This document shows positions 7,235-16,427 of a stretch of DNA of 64,000 bases, piece by piece; the first letter of the stretch is position 1, and each line of letters starts with the position of its first letter. The translations under genes and the position numbers were made by a program. Under the pieces are notes generated by a model. It was not told the origin of the DNA. It saw nothing but the letters and a program-made list of their open reading frames with translations, and ran no database searches. Source of the stretch: Actinophytocola sp963727495 (GTDB lineage Bacteria > Actinomycetota > Actinomycetes > Mycobacteriales > Pseudonocardiaceae); the NCBI GenBank assembly GCA_963727495.1, contig CAVSGQ010000009.1, positions 186,001 to 250,000 of the forward strand, in the 5' to 3' direction.

Positions 7235-8542
7235 ATGGCGACGCTCGAGGCCAACGACGCGACGACCCTGCCGCCCGGCTCGCGGATGCCGCCGCTGGTG
7301 CAGACGGTCCTGTTCCTCGCCGTCCGGCGCCGCCTCCACCTGTACATGCGCCGCCGGTTCGGCGAGACGTTCACCACCCGCATCGCGGGCGACCGGCTGG
7401 CCATCACGCTGACCCGGCCCGAGCACATCCGCGAGGTGTTCGCCGGCTCGCCGACGATCTTCCACGCGGGCGACGGCAACGCGCTGCTCGCCCCGGTGAT
7501 GGGCGAGCACTCGCTGCTGATCACCGACGAGGACGAGCACCTGCGCGCCCGCAAGCTGCTCATGCCGGCCTTCAACGGCGCCGCCCTGCGCGGCTACGGC
7601 GAGCTGATGGCCGAGCTGGCCACCGCGGACGCGCAGCGGTGGCCGATCGGCCGCCCGTTCCCGGTGCACCCGCGGATGAACGCGGTGACCCTGGAGATCA
7701 TCCTGCGCGTCGTGTTCGGCATGGGCGACGGTCCGCGGCTGGCGCAGCTGCGGCCGCGGCTGCGCCGGATCTCCGAGATCGGCCCGCTCACCGTCCTCGG
7801 CTGGAGCTACCCGAGGCTGCGGCGGCTCGGCCGGTGGCGGCGCAACGCGGAGAACCTGGAGGCGGTGAACCGGCTGCTGTACGCGGAGATCGCCGACCGC
7901 AGGCGCGTCGGCGACGTCGCCGACCGCGGCGACGTGCTGTCCCGGCTGCTGACCGCGGGGGGCGGGGAGCTGTCCGACCAGGAGCTCCGCGACCAGATGA
8001 TCACCCTCCTGCTCGCCGGCCACGAGACCACCGCGACCGCGCTGGCCTGGTCGTTCCACGAGCTCGCGCGGCGCCCGGACGTCCAGCGCACCGCGCAGCG
8101 TGCCGCCGACGACGGTGACGAGGACTACCTGCAGGCGGTGGCGAAGGAGGCCATGCGCAAGCGCCCGGTGATCCAGAACGTCGCCCGCATGCTCACCGAG
8201 CCCGTCGAGATCGCCGGCTACCGGCTGCCGGCCGGCGCCATCGTCGCGCCGAGCATCTCGCTGGTGCACCGGGACGCCACGCTGCACGGGGAACCGGAGG
8301 ACTTCCGCCCGGACCGGTTCGTCGGCAAGCAACCCGAGGCCGGCACGTGGATCCCGTTCGGCGGCGGCGTGCGGCGCTGCCTCGGCGCGGGCTTCTCGCT
8401 GCAGGAGGCGGCCACGGTCCTGCGCGCGGTGCTCTCCCGCTACGACATCCGGCCCGAGCGGGCGGCGCCCGAGCCGCCCAAGGCACGCAACATCACGCTC
8501 ACCCCGGCGCGCGGCGGCCGGATCATCGCGACGCCCCGCTGA
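7235..8542 (+). CDS. Cytochrome P450
   Basis: 435 residues, soluble bacterial P450. Visible motifs in order are the I-helix oxygen-activating segment LLAGHETTATALAW (about residues 264-277), the K-helix ExxR as EAMRKRP, and the heme loop PFGGGVRRCLGAG with the axial Cys near residue 378. No membrane anchor is seen. The substrate cannot be read from the sequence. No ferredoxin or ferredoxin reductase gene is nearby, so electrons must come from elsewhere. Expression is probably controlled by the divergent TetR through the palindrome at 7212-7225. Confidence 0.95.
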   Translation: MATLEANDATTLPPGSRMPPLVQTVLFLAVRRRLHLYMRRRFGETFTTRIAGDRLAITLTRPEHIREVFAGSPTIFHAGDGNALLAPVMGEHSLLITDEDEHLRARKLLMPAFNGAALRGYGELMAELATADAQRWPIGRPFPVHPRMNAVTLEIILRVVFGMGDGPRLAQLRPRLRRISEIGPLTVLGWSYPRLRRLGRWRRNAENLEAVNRLLYAEIADRRRVGDVADRGDVLSRLLTAGGGELSDQELRDQMITLLLAGHETTATALAWSFHELARRPDVQRTAQRAADDGDEDYLQAVAKEAMRKRPVIQNVARMLTEPVEIAGYRLPAGAIVAPSISLVHRDATLHGEPEDFRPDRFVGKQPEAGTWIPFGGGVRRCLGAGFSLQEAATVLRAVLSRYDIRPERAAPEPPKARNITLTPARGGRIIATPR

Positions 8543-8548
8543 GGCGCT

Positions 8549-8824
8549 TCACCTGGCCGGTGCGTCCGCTCCGGCGCTCTTGCGGGTGTTCGGCGTGGGG
8601 GTGCTCGGCGTGACGTGGCGTCGCGCCACGAAGCTCAGGATCGCCGCGGTGAGCGCCAGGGCCAGCCCCGTCTGCTGGGCGGTCCAGCCGAGGACTCCGA
8701 ACCCGACCAGCAGCGCCAGGCCGGCCTGGATCACGCCCTGGAACGCGACCGGCTCGGCGCGCACGTGGTCGACGCCCCTGCCGAGTACGGTCCAGATCGT
8801 GCGGTCTCGTGTGCTGCCCACCAT
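8549..8824 (-). CDS. Small two-helix membrane protein, unknown function
   Basis: 91 residues, ATG start. Two predicted membrane spans (around AGLALLVGFGVLGWT and LALALTAAILSFVA) separated by a short polar turn, with a Thr/Pro-rich, basic cytoplasmic tail. I do not recognise a named family. It lies 92 bp downstream of the nitrilase gene on the same strand, so it may share its transcript, and converges on the P450 gene with a 6-bp gap. Confidence 0.7.
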   Translation of the reverse strand: MVGSTRDRTIWTVLGRGVDHVRAEPVAFQGVIQAGLALLVGFGVLGWTAQQTGLALALTAAILSFVARRHVTPSTPTPNTRKSAGADAPAR

Positions 8825-8916
8825 GTCTCACCCCTCGTCGTCGAGCGTGTCGAACAAGAGGAGCAACGAACGCCACCGTCGATACCACCCGCAACCGAAC
8901 CGTCACCGACCGGTGG

Positions 8917-9708
8917 TCAGAGCCTGCGGTTGGCGAGCACCGGGATCGACTCGCGGGTCTTCTCGACCAGGGCGAGGTCGAGGTCCACGACGAGCACGTC
9001 CGGTCCGGCGCCGAGCTGGGCGAACAGCTCACCGGACGGGGAGGCGACGGTGCTGTACCCGATGCCGGTCGGTGCCTTGGGGTGCGCCTCGGCGCCGGAC
9101 GCCGCCGGGTCCGCCTGGCCGGCCGCGACCAGCCACGACGTCGAGTCCAGCGCCCGCGCCCGGACGAGAAGCTCCCACTGCTCCCGCTTGCCCGGCCCGG
9201 CACCCCACGACGCGCCCAGCAGCACGGCCGTCGCGCCGAGGTCCGCCAGGCGGGTGAACAGCTCCGGAAACCGCACGTCGTAGCAGGTCGCGAGGCCCAG
9301 GGTGACGCCGTCGACGGTCACCACGGCCGGTTCGGACCCGGGCGCGACGGTCTTCGACTCGGCGAACCCGAACGCGTCGAACAGGTGGATCTTGTCGTAG
9401 CCGACGTGGTGGCCGCGGCCGGTCGCGAGCAGCGTGTTGAACACCCGGCCGTCCGGCGACGGGGTGAACATTCCGGCCACGACGAGCACGTCGTGCTCGG
9501 CCGCGATCTCGGCCACCGCGGAGGCCCACGGCCCGTCCACCGGCTCGGCCAGCGGCGCGAGCGACGTGCCGAAGCACGCCATCGTCGCCTCCGGGAACAC
9601 CGCGACCGACGCGCGGTCGGCGGCCGCGCGGGCCACCGCGTCACGGATCAGCGACAGGTTGTCCGACGGCTCGGCCGTCGACGTGATCTGGCAGAGCGCG
9701 ACCCGCAC
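8917..9708 (-). CDS. Carbon-nitrogen hydrolase (nitrilase superfamily)
   Basis: 263 residues with the Glu-Lys-Cys triad of the superfamily: Glu in VAVFPEATM, Lys in GYDKIHLFDAF and the nucleophile Cys in LATCYDVRFPELF. The order and the YDKIHLFD segment resemble amidase-type members (Nit/omega-amidase-like), which hydrolyse omega-amides or deaminated glutathione, rather than true nitrilases; the precise substrate is not decidable. I chose the GTG at 9708 because GGGAGG lies 6 bp upstream and VRVALCQI is the normal family N-terminus. A longer reading from 9789 would add 27 non-conserved residues that cross the divergent promoter region. Confidence 0.88.
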   Translation of the reverse strand: MRVALCQITSTAEPSDNLSLIRDAVARAAADRASVAVFPEATMACFGTSLAPLAEPVDGPWASAVAEIAAEHDVLVVAGMFTPSPDGRVFNTLLATGRGHHVGYDKIHLFDAFGFAESKTVAPGSEPAVVTVDGVTLGLATCYDVRFPELFTRLADLGATAVLLGASWGAGPGKREQWELLVRARALDSTSWLVAAGQADPAASGAEAHPKAPTGIGYSTVASPSGELFAQLGAGPDVLVVDLDLALVEKTRESIPVLANRRL

Positions 9709-9778
9709 GGAACCTCCCTGGCCGGTAATCAGCAATCCACCCACGCGAGGATATGTCGCCCGGCTAGGGTCGATCCTC

Positions 9779-11321
9779 GTGCCCACCAAGTGTCACCGCA
9801 TCGCGCCGGTGCTCGCCGCGGCAGCGCTGGTGGCGAGTGCGTGCACCGGTGACCCGGCACCGCCGGCCTCCGGAAACCCGGACGGCACCTCGCTGGTGAT
9901 CGCGGTCGCCGACGAGCCGGCGGAGCTGAACCCGCTCGCCGGGTACGCCGAGAACGGGGCCGCGAAGATCTTCGACGGCCTGGTCGAGCACGACGCCGAC
10001 TCCTCGCTGCGGCCCGCGCTCGCGGCCGACCTCCCGGAGCCGTCGTCCGACGGTCGCACGTGGACGGTCAAGCTCCGGCCCGGGGTCACGTTCACCGACG
10101 GCACCCCGTTCGAGGCACAGGACGTCGTGGCCACCTACCGGGCGATGCTCGCCCCGGCCCGCCGGTCGCCGGTGCGCCAGCGGTTCGCGATGCTGAAGTC
10201 GGTCACCGCGGTCGATCCCTCGACCGTCGAGTTCACCCTGACCGCGCCGTACGCGCCGTTCCCCGACCTGCTCGTGCTCGGCATCCTGCCCAGCGAGTCG
10301 CTCGCCGCGGGCAGCACGCCGGCGCCGGTCGGCACCGGGCCCTACCGGCTGACCGACTGGAGGCACGGCTCGCGGATGGTGCTCGAGGCGAACAAGGACT
10401 ACTGGGACGGTCCGCCCGCGATCAAGAAGGTGACGATCGAGTTCATCCCCGACGACGACACCCGGGCCGACCGGCTGCGCGAGGGCAAGCTCGACGGCGC
10501 CGCGCTGCCGCCCACCCTCGCGGCGAAGTTCGCCAACACCGACGGGCTGCGCGTGGTCTCGCACAGCGCGGCCGACGTGCGCGCGGTGGTGCTGCCGGCC
10601 GGCGACCCGGTGACCGGCGACCCGGCCGTGCGGCTCGCGCTCAACAACGCGGTGAACCGCACGCGGATGGTCAAGGACGTGCTGGCCGGGCAGGGGTCGG
10701 CGGCGTTCACGCCGATGCCGCGGGTGCTCGCCGAGTTCGTCGAGCCGGAGGCCTCCTTCGACCACGACATCACCCGCGCGCTGGACCGGCTCGAGTCCAG
10801 CGGCTGGGTCACCGGGCCGGACGGCGTGCGCGTGAAGGGCCGCACGGCCGCCCGGTTCACCCTGCGTTACGTCGCGGGCGACACGGTGTCGGCGGACCTC
10901 GCGGAGGCGTTCGCGACGAACGCCCGGTCGGTCGGCATCAGGGTCGACGTGGAGCCGGTCAGCGCGGCGCCGAAGAGCGGGCCGATGATGGTCGGCTTCG
11001 GCGACCCGTTCGACCCGGACCTGGCGCTGTACCGGCTGTTCCGGCCGGCCGGGCGGCGCGCTGGGCGGGTACGTGGACGAGACCGTCGACGAGGCCCTCG
11101 ACGCCGGCCGCGCGGCGACCGACCCGGCGCAGCGGGCGACCGCGTACCGGCGGATGCAGCGCGCGTACGCCAGCGCGCCGGGCATGGTGGTGCTGGCCGA
11201 GCCCAACCACACGTACGTGATGCGCGAGAGCTGGGACGGCTACCAGCCGGTGGTCGACGCGGCCGGGCCGAGCATGAGCTGGGGCGCCTGGTGGAACCTG
11301 GAGAAGTGGACGCCGCGATGA
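9779..11321 (+). pseudogene. ABC transporter substrate-binding lipoprotein (peptide/nickel family), frameshifted
   Basis: About 513 residues if restored. The N-terminus is a lipoprotein signal ending in the lipobox LVASAC. The body shows the family-5 extracellular solute-binding pattern (DEPAELNPLAGYAENGAAKI, LRPGVTFTDGTPFEAQDVVA, GTGPYRLTDW). Near base 11054 the reading frame is lost: before it the frame encodes DPDLALYRLFRPAG, after it the conserved tail GGYVDETVDEALDAGRAATD and SWDGYQPVVDAAG continues in the next frame to 11321. A single extra base in GGGCGGC explains this. GTG 9779 is preceded by TAGGGT at 9765-9770 (leaderless type). No permease or ATPase gene is adjacent. Either a true pseudogene or a sequencing error. 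Confidence 0.8.
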
Positions 11322-12484
11322 TCGATCTCACCGCCGCTCAGGCGGACACGCCCGCGTGCCGCCGCGGGGTGTTCCTGGACAGTGCCGGGTCGTCGCTGCC
11401 GCCGGTGCAGGTGCTCGACGAGGTGATCGGCCACCTGCACCGCGAGGCGGAGGTCGGCGGGTACCGCGCGCACGACGAGCGGCTGGCGGACCTGGAGGCC
11501 GGCTACGGGGTCCTGGCGACGTTGCTGGGCTGTGAGCCGGACGAGGTGGCGTTCACCGACAGCGCGACGCGGTCGTGGCTGACGGCGTTCGACGCGGTGC
11601 CGCTGTCGGCCGGGGACCGCGTGCTGGTGACCGAGGTCGAGTACGCGGGCAACGCGATCCCGCTGCTGCACCGGGCGGCTGAGGTCGGCGCGACGGTCGA
11701 GCCGGTGCCCTCCACCCCGGCGGGCGAGGTCGACGTCGACGCGCTGCGCGCGATGCTGGACGAGCGGGTGAAGCTCGTGTCCCTGGTGCACGTGCCGACG
11801 AACTGCGGCCTGGTGGCGCCGGTCGAGCCGGTCGCCGCGGCGGCCCACGAGGTCGGCGCGCTGGTACTGCTGGACGCCTGCCAGTCGGTCGGCCAGGTGC
11901 CGGTGGACGCTGCGGCACTCGGCGCGGACATGATCTCGGGGACGGGCCGCAAGTGGCTGCGCGGGCCGCGGGGGAGCGGGTTCCTGGTGGTGCGCCGCGA
12001 GGTGCTGCCGCGGTTGCGGCCGCGACAGGTCGACCTGCGCTCGGGCACGTGGACGGCGCCGGACCGCTACGAGCTGCGGTCGGACGCGCGGGTCTTCGAG
12101 CTGTGGGAGTCGAGCGTCGCCGACCGGCTGGGCCTGCTCGCCGCGGCCCGGTACGCGCTGGCGCTGGGGGTGGACGCGATCGCTGCGGCGGTGCGGGAGC
12201 GGGCGGAGCACCTGCGCGCGGGCCTGTCGGCGCTGCCCGGCGTGACCGTGCACGACCAGGGCACGCGGCGGTGCGGGATCGTGAGCTTCACCGTCGACGG
12301 CGCCACCCCGCGGGAGGTCGAGGCCCACCTGGCGACCCGCGGGGTCACGGTGACGGTGACCGACGTGACGTCGACGCAGTACGACATGACGCGGCGCGCG
12401 CTGCCGGAGGTGGTCCGGGCCTCGCCGCACTACTTCGTCTCCGAGGAGCAACTCGACGAGGCGGTGGCCGCGCTGCGGACCTGA
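11318..12484 (+). CDS. Class V aminotransferase (cysteine desulfurase-like fold)
   Basis: 388 residues, PLP-dependent. The start overlaps the restored stop of the binding-protein gene (ATGA). Features: FLDSAGSSLPPVQVLDEV and REAEVGGYRAHD at the N-terminus, VLLDACQSVGQVPVDA with the PLP-contacting Asp and Gln, and the Schiff-base Lys in SGTGRKWLRGPRGSGFL. The EAEVGGY segment recalls EgtE-type and kynureninase-like members, but no ergothioneine genes are nearby, so the reaction is left open. The frameshift in the upstream gene opens a continuous frame across both genes; I read that as accidental, not as a fusion enzyme. Confidence 0.85.
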   Translation: MIDLTAAQADTPACRRGVFLDSAGSSLPPVQVLDEVIGHLHREAEVGGYRAHDERLADLEAGYGVLATLLGCEPDEVAFTDSATRSWLTAFDAVPLSAGDRVLVTEVEYAGNAIPLLHRAAEVGATVEPVPSTPAGEVDVDALRAMLDERVKLVSLVHVPTNCGLVAPVEPVAAAAHEVGALVLLDACQSVGQVPVDAAALGADMISGTGRKWLRGPRGSGFLVVRREVLPRLRPRQVDLRSGTWTAPDRYELRSDARVFELWESSVADRLGLLAAARYALALGVDAIAAAVRERAEHLRAGLSALPGVTVHDQGTRRCGIVSFTVDGATPREVEAHLATRGVTVTVTDVTSTQYDMTRRALPEVVRASPHYFVSEEQLDEAVAALRT

Positions 12485-12490
12485 CCTGGC

Positions 12491-12527
12491 GAGCGGCGCC
12501 GCCACCCGCGGGGTGACGGCGCCGCTC
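12491..12527. terminator. Bidirectional hairpin between convergent genes
   Basis: 11-bp perfect stem GAGCGGCGCCG/CGGCGCCGCTC with a 15-base loop, 6 bases after the aminotransferase stop and 10 bases before the end of the convergent carboxypeptidase gene. It can serve both. Confidence 0.7.
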
Positions 12528-12537
12528 GACGTCGCGC

Positions 12538-13821
12538 TCAGCCGGCGTTGGTGAGCAGGACGTCCACCGCGCCGTCGTTGCGGGTCGTCTGGGGGACGAT
12601 GTCCTCGTCGGGCGGGTAGAAGCCGTCGATGCCGCCGCTGGAGGGGTACATCTCGAAGCAGTAGCTCAGCACCTTGTGCGCGCCCCACATCCAGTCGTTG
12701 ATGTCACCGTCGGTGATGTAGAGGCCGCTGGACTGCTCGGGCGTGTACCCGTTCGAGGCCGCCATCTGCCGGCCGATGTCCACGAAGTGGTCGTACTCCT
12801 GCTGCGTCATCCCCTCGGTCACGGTGTCCGTCGTGTGCCCGAACGGCCACAGCACCAGTTCGGAGAACGTGTGGAAGTCGATGTGCGCCGTGATCCGGCG
12901 CCCGTCCACCCACGCCTGCAGCGCCGCCACCTCCGGCGTCGACGCGGCCGACGGCCCTCGGTAGGTCTCCGACGACGTGGATCCGCTCGACCCGCCGCAG
13001 CAGCCCCACTTGTAGGCGAAGTTCCGGTTGATGTCCGTGCCGACGGTGCCGTCCGCGTTCGGCTGCCGGTTCTTGCGCCAGCCCTGGTACTCGCCGCCGG
13101 AAATGTCGAACTCCGTGCCGTCCGGGTTGAGGTTCGGCACCACGAAGATCTCCCGGCCGTCCACGAACGCGGTCACCGTCGGGTCGGTGCCGTAGCCGTC
13201 GGTGAACCGCTGGATGATGTGCAGGCACATCTCCGTGGTCAGGTGCTCGCGGGCGTGCATGTTGCAGGTGAACAGCACCTCGGGCTCGTCCTCGTCGGTC
13301 GCGGCGTTGTCGCTGATCTTCAGCACCGGGATGTCGCGGCCCTCGTAGGTCCGGCCGATGCTCGACAGCCGCGTGATCGCGGCGTGGTCGGCCGCCGCGG
13401 CCCGCACCTCGGCGGTCATCTCGTCGTAGGTGTGGTAGCCCTCGTCACCGGGCGGGAAGTCGGTGACCGACGCGTCCCGCGCGGCCGGCCCGCCGCTGCG
13501 CCTGTCCAGCATCGCGTCGAAGTCACCGGTCAGCTCGAGCGCGTAGCCCTGCCCGCGCAGCGCGTCGGCCTGCGCCGGCGTCGCCACCACCTGCATCGGA
13601 CCGTGGCTGCCGTCGTCGAGCACGTCGACCCCGGAGTTGACCACCTCGGTGCGGGCCTGCACGTCCCGTGCGCCGGTCAGCTGGTAGACGCCGCGGCCAG
13701 GCGCCGGGGCGGCCGTCGGCTCCTGGGCGCCCGCCGACCAGGCGGTGACCACCGTGAGGGCGGTCGCGACGGCGACCCCGGCCGACACGGCCAGGCCCAT
13801 CGCGCGGCGTGTGGTGAACAT
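12538..13821 (-). CDS. Secreted zinc carboxypeptidase (peptidase M14)
   Basis: 427 residues. The signal peptide spans about 1-33 (MFTTRRAMG, a hydrophobic stretch, then WSAGAQ), so the enzyme is exported. A propeptide-like region of about 100 residues precedes the catalytic domain. Zinc ligands and catalytic groups are visible: HAREHLTTE (His and Glu), TDINRNFAYKWGC, RGPSAASTPE, ITAHIDFHTFSELVLWPFG (third ligand His) and the catalytic Glu in LSYCFEMYP. This is the carboxypeptidase A/T family, removing C-terminal residues from extracellular peptides. It converges on the aminotransferase gene and shares a hairpin with it. Confidence 0.95.
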   Translation of the reverse strand: MFTTRRAMGLAVSAGVAVATALTVVTAWSAGAQEPTAAPAPGRGVYQLTGARDVQARTEVVNSGVDVLDDGSHGPMQVVATPAQADALRGQGYALELTGDFDAMLDRRSGGPAARDASVTDFPPGDEGYHTYDEMTAEVRAAAADHAAITRLSSIGRTYEGRDIPVLKISDNAATDEDEPEVLFTCNMHAREHLTTEMCLHIIQRFTDGYGTDPTVTAFVDGREIFVVPNLNPDGTEFDISGGEYQGWRKNRQPNADGTVGTDINRNFAYKWGCCGGSSGSTSSETYRGPSAASTPEVAALQAWVDGRRITAHIDFHTFSELVLWPFGHTTDTVTEGMTQQEYDHFVDIGRQMAASNGYTPEQSSGLYITDGDINDWMWGAHKVLSYCFEMYPSSGGIDGFYPPDEDIVPQTTRNDGAVDVLLTNAG

Positions 13822-14007
13822 GTCCCCTCCGAACGAGGTGCGGCAGTGATCACCCGAGCGTGCTGCGCGTGTTCGAGTGGCGACAACCCGTCATTGGTCG
13901 GGGAACCCCGCCCGCCGGACGATCAGCAGACGAACGTAGTGGGCCGTTCGGGCGCGTCCGGGGACCGAATACCCTGGTGGCACCAGCGACCGATCGAGGG
14001 AAAGCCG

Positions 14008-15330
14008 ATGCTGAGCCGTACCGACCTGCGTGGTCGAGTCCCGTCCCCGGCCGAGCTGCGCGCCATGCTGCCGCGCGCCGAGATGGACGTCGACACCGTG
14101 CTGCATCGGGTCCGCCCGATCGTGGAGGACGTCCGCGAGCGTGGCGTCGAGGCCGCCCTGGAGTACACGGAACGTTTCGACCGGGTCCGGCCCGGCTCCG
14201 TCCGGGTGCCCGAAGAGGACCTGAAGGAGGCGCTCGGCAGCCTCGACCCCGAGGTGCGCGCGGCGCTCGAGGAGTCGGTCAGGCGGGCTCGTGCGGTGCA
14301 CGCGGACCAGCGGCGCGCCGACGTGACGACGCAGGTCGTGCCCGGCGGGACGGTCACCGAGCGCTGGGTGCCGGTGCGCCGCGTCGGGCTGTACGCCCCG
14401 GGCGGCCTCGCGGTCTACCCGTCGAGCGTCGTGATGAACGTCGTGCCGGCGCAGACCGCCGGAGTCGAGGCGCTGGTCGTCTGCTCGCCGCCACAGGCCG
14501 AGTTCGGCGGCCGCCCGCACCCGACGATCCTGGCGGCGGCCGCGATGCTCGGCGTGACCGAGGTGTGGACGGTCGGCGGCGCACAGGCCGTCGCGCTGCT
14601 CGCCTTCGGCGGCACCGACACCGACGGCAGCGCGCTCGAACCGGTCGACATGGTCACCGGGCCGGGCAACGTCTACCTCACCGCCGCGAAACGCATGCTG
14701 CGCGGGCTGATCGGCATCGACTCCGAGGCCGGCCCGACCGAGATCGCGGTCCTCGCCGACGACACCGCCGACCCGGTGCACGTCGCCGCCGACCTGATCA
14801 GCCAGGCCGAGCACGACACGCTGGCCGCGAGCGTGCTCGTCACCGACTCCGTGGCGCTCGCCGACGCGGTGGACGCCGAGATCGAACGGCAGGTCGGGCG
14901 CACCAGGCACGCCGAGCGCATCGCGACCGCGCTGCGCGGCACGCAGTCCGGCTGCGTCCTGGTGTCCACCGTGGACGACGGACTGTCCGTCGTGGACGCC
15001 TACGCCGCGGAGCACCTGGAGATCCAGACGGCCGGCGCGGCGGCGGTCGCCGCCCGGGTGCGCGCCGCCGGCGCGATCTTCGTCGGCCCGCACAGCCCGG
15101 TCTCGCTCGGCGACTACTGCGCCGGCTCCAACCACGTGCTGCCGACCGGCGGGTGCGCGCGGCACTCGTCGGGCCTGTCGGTGCAGACGTTCCTGCGCGG
15201 CATCCACGTGGTCGACTACACCCGCGAGGCGCTGGAGAGCGTCACGCCGCAGGTGGTCGCGCTCGCGAACGCGGAGGACCTGCCGGCCCACGGGCAGGCC
15301 GTCACCGCCCGGTTCGGGAGCGCCGGGTGA
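14008..15330 (+). CDS. hisD: Histidinol dehydrogenase
   Basis: 440 residues. Zinc- and NAD-dependent four-electron oxidation of histidinol to histidine. Signatures: RVGLYAPGGLAVYPSSVVMN, VTGPGNVYLTAAKR, IDSEAGPTEIAVLADD, ISQAEHDTLAAS, and EHLEIQ plus GDYCAGSNHVLPTGG that supply active-site His, Glu and zinc ligands. First gene of the cluster hisD-hisC-hisB; it overlaps hisC by 4 bp (GTGA). The ATG at 14008 follows GAGGGAAAG. hisG and hisE are not in this window and must be elsewhere, as in mycobacteria. Confidence 0.97.
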   Translation: MLSRTDLRGRVPSPAELRAMLPRAEMDVDTVLHRVRPIVEDVRERGVEAALEYTERFDRVRPGSVRVPEEDLKEALGSLDPEVRAALEESVRRARAVHADQRRADVTTQVVPGGTVTERWVPVRRVGLYAPGGLAVYPSSVVMNVVPAQTAGVEALVVCSPPQAEFGGRPHPTILAAAAMLGVTEVWTVGGAQAVALLAFGGTDTDGSALEPVDMVTGPGNVYLTAAKRMLRGLIGIDSEAGPTEIAVLADDTADPVHVAADLISQAEHDTLAASVLVTDSVALADAVDAEIERQVGRTRHAERIATALRGTQSGCVLVSTVDDGLSVVDAYAAEHLEIQTAGAAAVAARVRAAGAIFVGPHSPVSLGDYCAGSNHVLPTGGCARHSSGLSVQTFLRGIHVVDYTREALESVTPQVVALANAEDLPAHGQAVTARFGSAG

Positions 15331-16427
15331 CGGTCGGGGACCGGATCGGCATCGCCGACCTGCCGCTGCGGGAGGACCTGCGGGGGCGCAGCCCGTACGG
15401 CGCGCCGCAGCTGGACGTGCCGATCCGGCTCAACACCAACGAGAACCCGTACCCACCGCCGCCCGCGCTGGTCGCCGACGTGACCTCGGCGGTGGCCGAG
15501 GCGGCCGCGTCGCTGCACCGCTACCCGGACCGGGACGCGACGGCGCTGCGGGCGGACCTGGCGAGCTACCTGTCCGCGTCGACCGGTGTGGCGCTGTCGG
15601 CGGCGAACGTGTGGGCCGCCAACGGGTCCAACGAGGTGCTTCAGCAGATCCTGCAGGCGTTCGGCGGCCCCGGCCGCACGGCGCTCGGCTTCGAGCCGTC
15701 GTACTCGATGCACCCGATCATCGCGGCCGGCACCCGCACCGAGTGGGCGCCGACCCCGCGCCGCGCGGACTTCACCCTGGACACGGCCGCCGCGGCCCGC
15801 GTGCTCGCCGCCCGCGCGCCCGACATCGCGTTCGTGACCAGCCCGAACAACCCCACCGGCGGCTCGATCCCGCTGGACGAGCTGCGCGCGGTGGTGCGGG
15901 CGGCACCCGGCCTCATGGTGGTCGACGAGGCGTACGCGGAGTTCTCCGGGCGGCCGAGCGCGGTGGCGCTGCTCGAGGAGTTCCCGGCGAAGCTGATCGT
16001 GTCCCGCACGATGAGCAAGGCATTCGCGTTCGCCGGCGGCCGGCTGGGCTACCTCGCCGCGGCGCCGGCGGTGGTGGACGCGCTGCAGCTGGTCCGGCTG
16101 CCCTACCACCTGTCGGCGCTCACGCAGGCGGCGGCGCGGGCGGCGCTGCGGCACGCCGGGGACACGCTGCGCTCGGTGCACGCGCTGGCCGCGGAGCGCG
16201 ACCGGGTCATCGAGTCGCTGGGCGACCTGGGTTTCTCGGTGGTGCCGAGCGACGCCAACTTCGTCCTGTTCGGACGGTTCGCGGACGCGGCCGCGACCTG
16301 GCGGTCCTACCTGGAGCAGGGCGTGCTGATCCGCGACGTCGGGATCCCGGCGCACCTGCGGGTTACCATCGGGACACCGGCCGAGAACGACGCGTTCCTG
16401 GCCGCCGGTAAGGAGATCGTCAGGTGA
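15327..16427 (+). CDS. hisC: Histidinol-phosphate aminotransferase
   Basis: 366 residues, class I/II PLP aminotransferase. Family features: IRLNTNENPYPPPPALVADV near residue 32, VWAANGSNEVLQQILQAF, SPNNPTGG, VVDEAYAEFSG and the Schiff-base Lys in SRTMSKAFAFAGGRLGY. Transfers the amino group to imidazole acetol phosphate, the step before HisB's phosphatase partner reaction. Starts with GTG inside the hisD stop and ends inside the hisB start, so the three are one translationally coupled operon. Confidence 0.96.
   Translation: MTVGDRIGIADLPLREDLRGRSPYGAPQLDVPIRLNTNENPYPPPPALVADVTSAVAEAAASLHRYPDRDATALRADLASYLSASTGVALSAANVWAANGSNEVLQQILQAFGGPGRTALGFEPSYSMHPIIAAGTRTEWAPTPRRADFTLDTAAAARVLAARAPDIAFVTSPNNPTGGSIPLDELRAVVRAAPGLMVVDEAYAEFSGRPSAVALLEEFPAKLIVSRTMSKAFAFAGGRLGYLAAAPAVVDALQLVRLPYHLSALTQAAARAALRHAGDTLRSVHALAAERDRVIESLGDLGFSVVPSDANFVLFGRFADAAATWRSYLEQGVLIRDVGIPAHLRVTIGTPAENDAFLAAGKEIVR

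Noticed and set aside
9779..12484. A single fusion protein of binding lipoprotein and aminotransferase
   Set aside because: The stretch between 11054 and 11318 encodes Arg/Gly-rich nonsense in this frame, while the other frame carries the conserved end of the binding protein.
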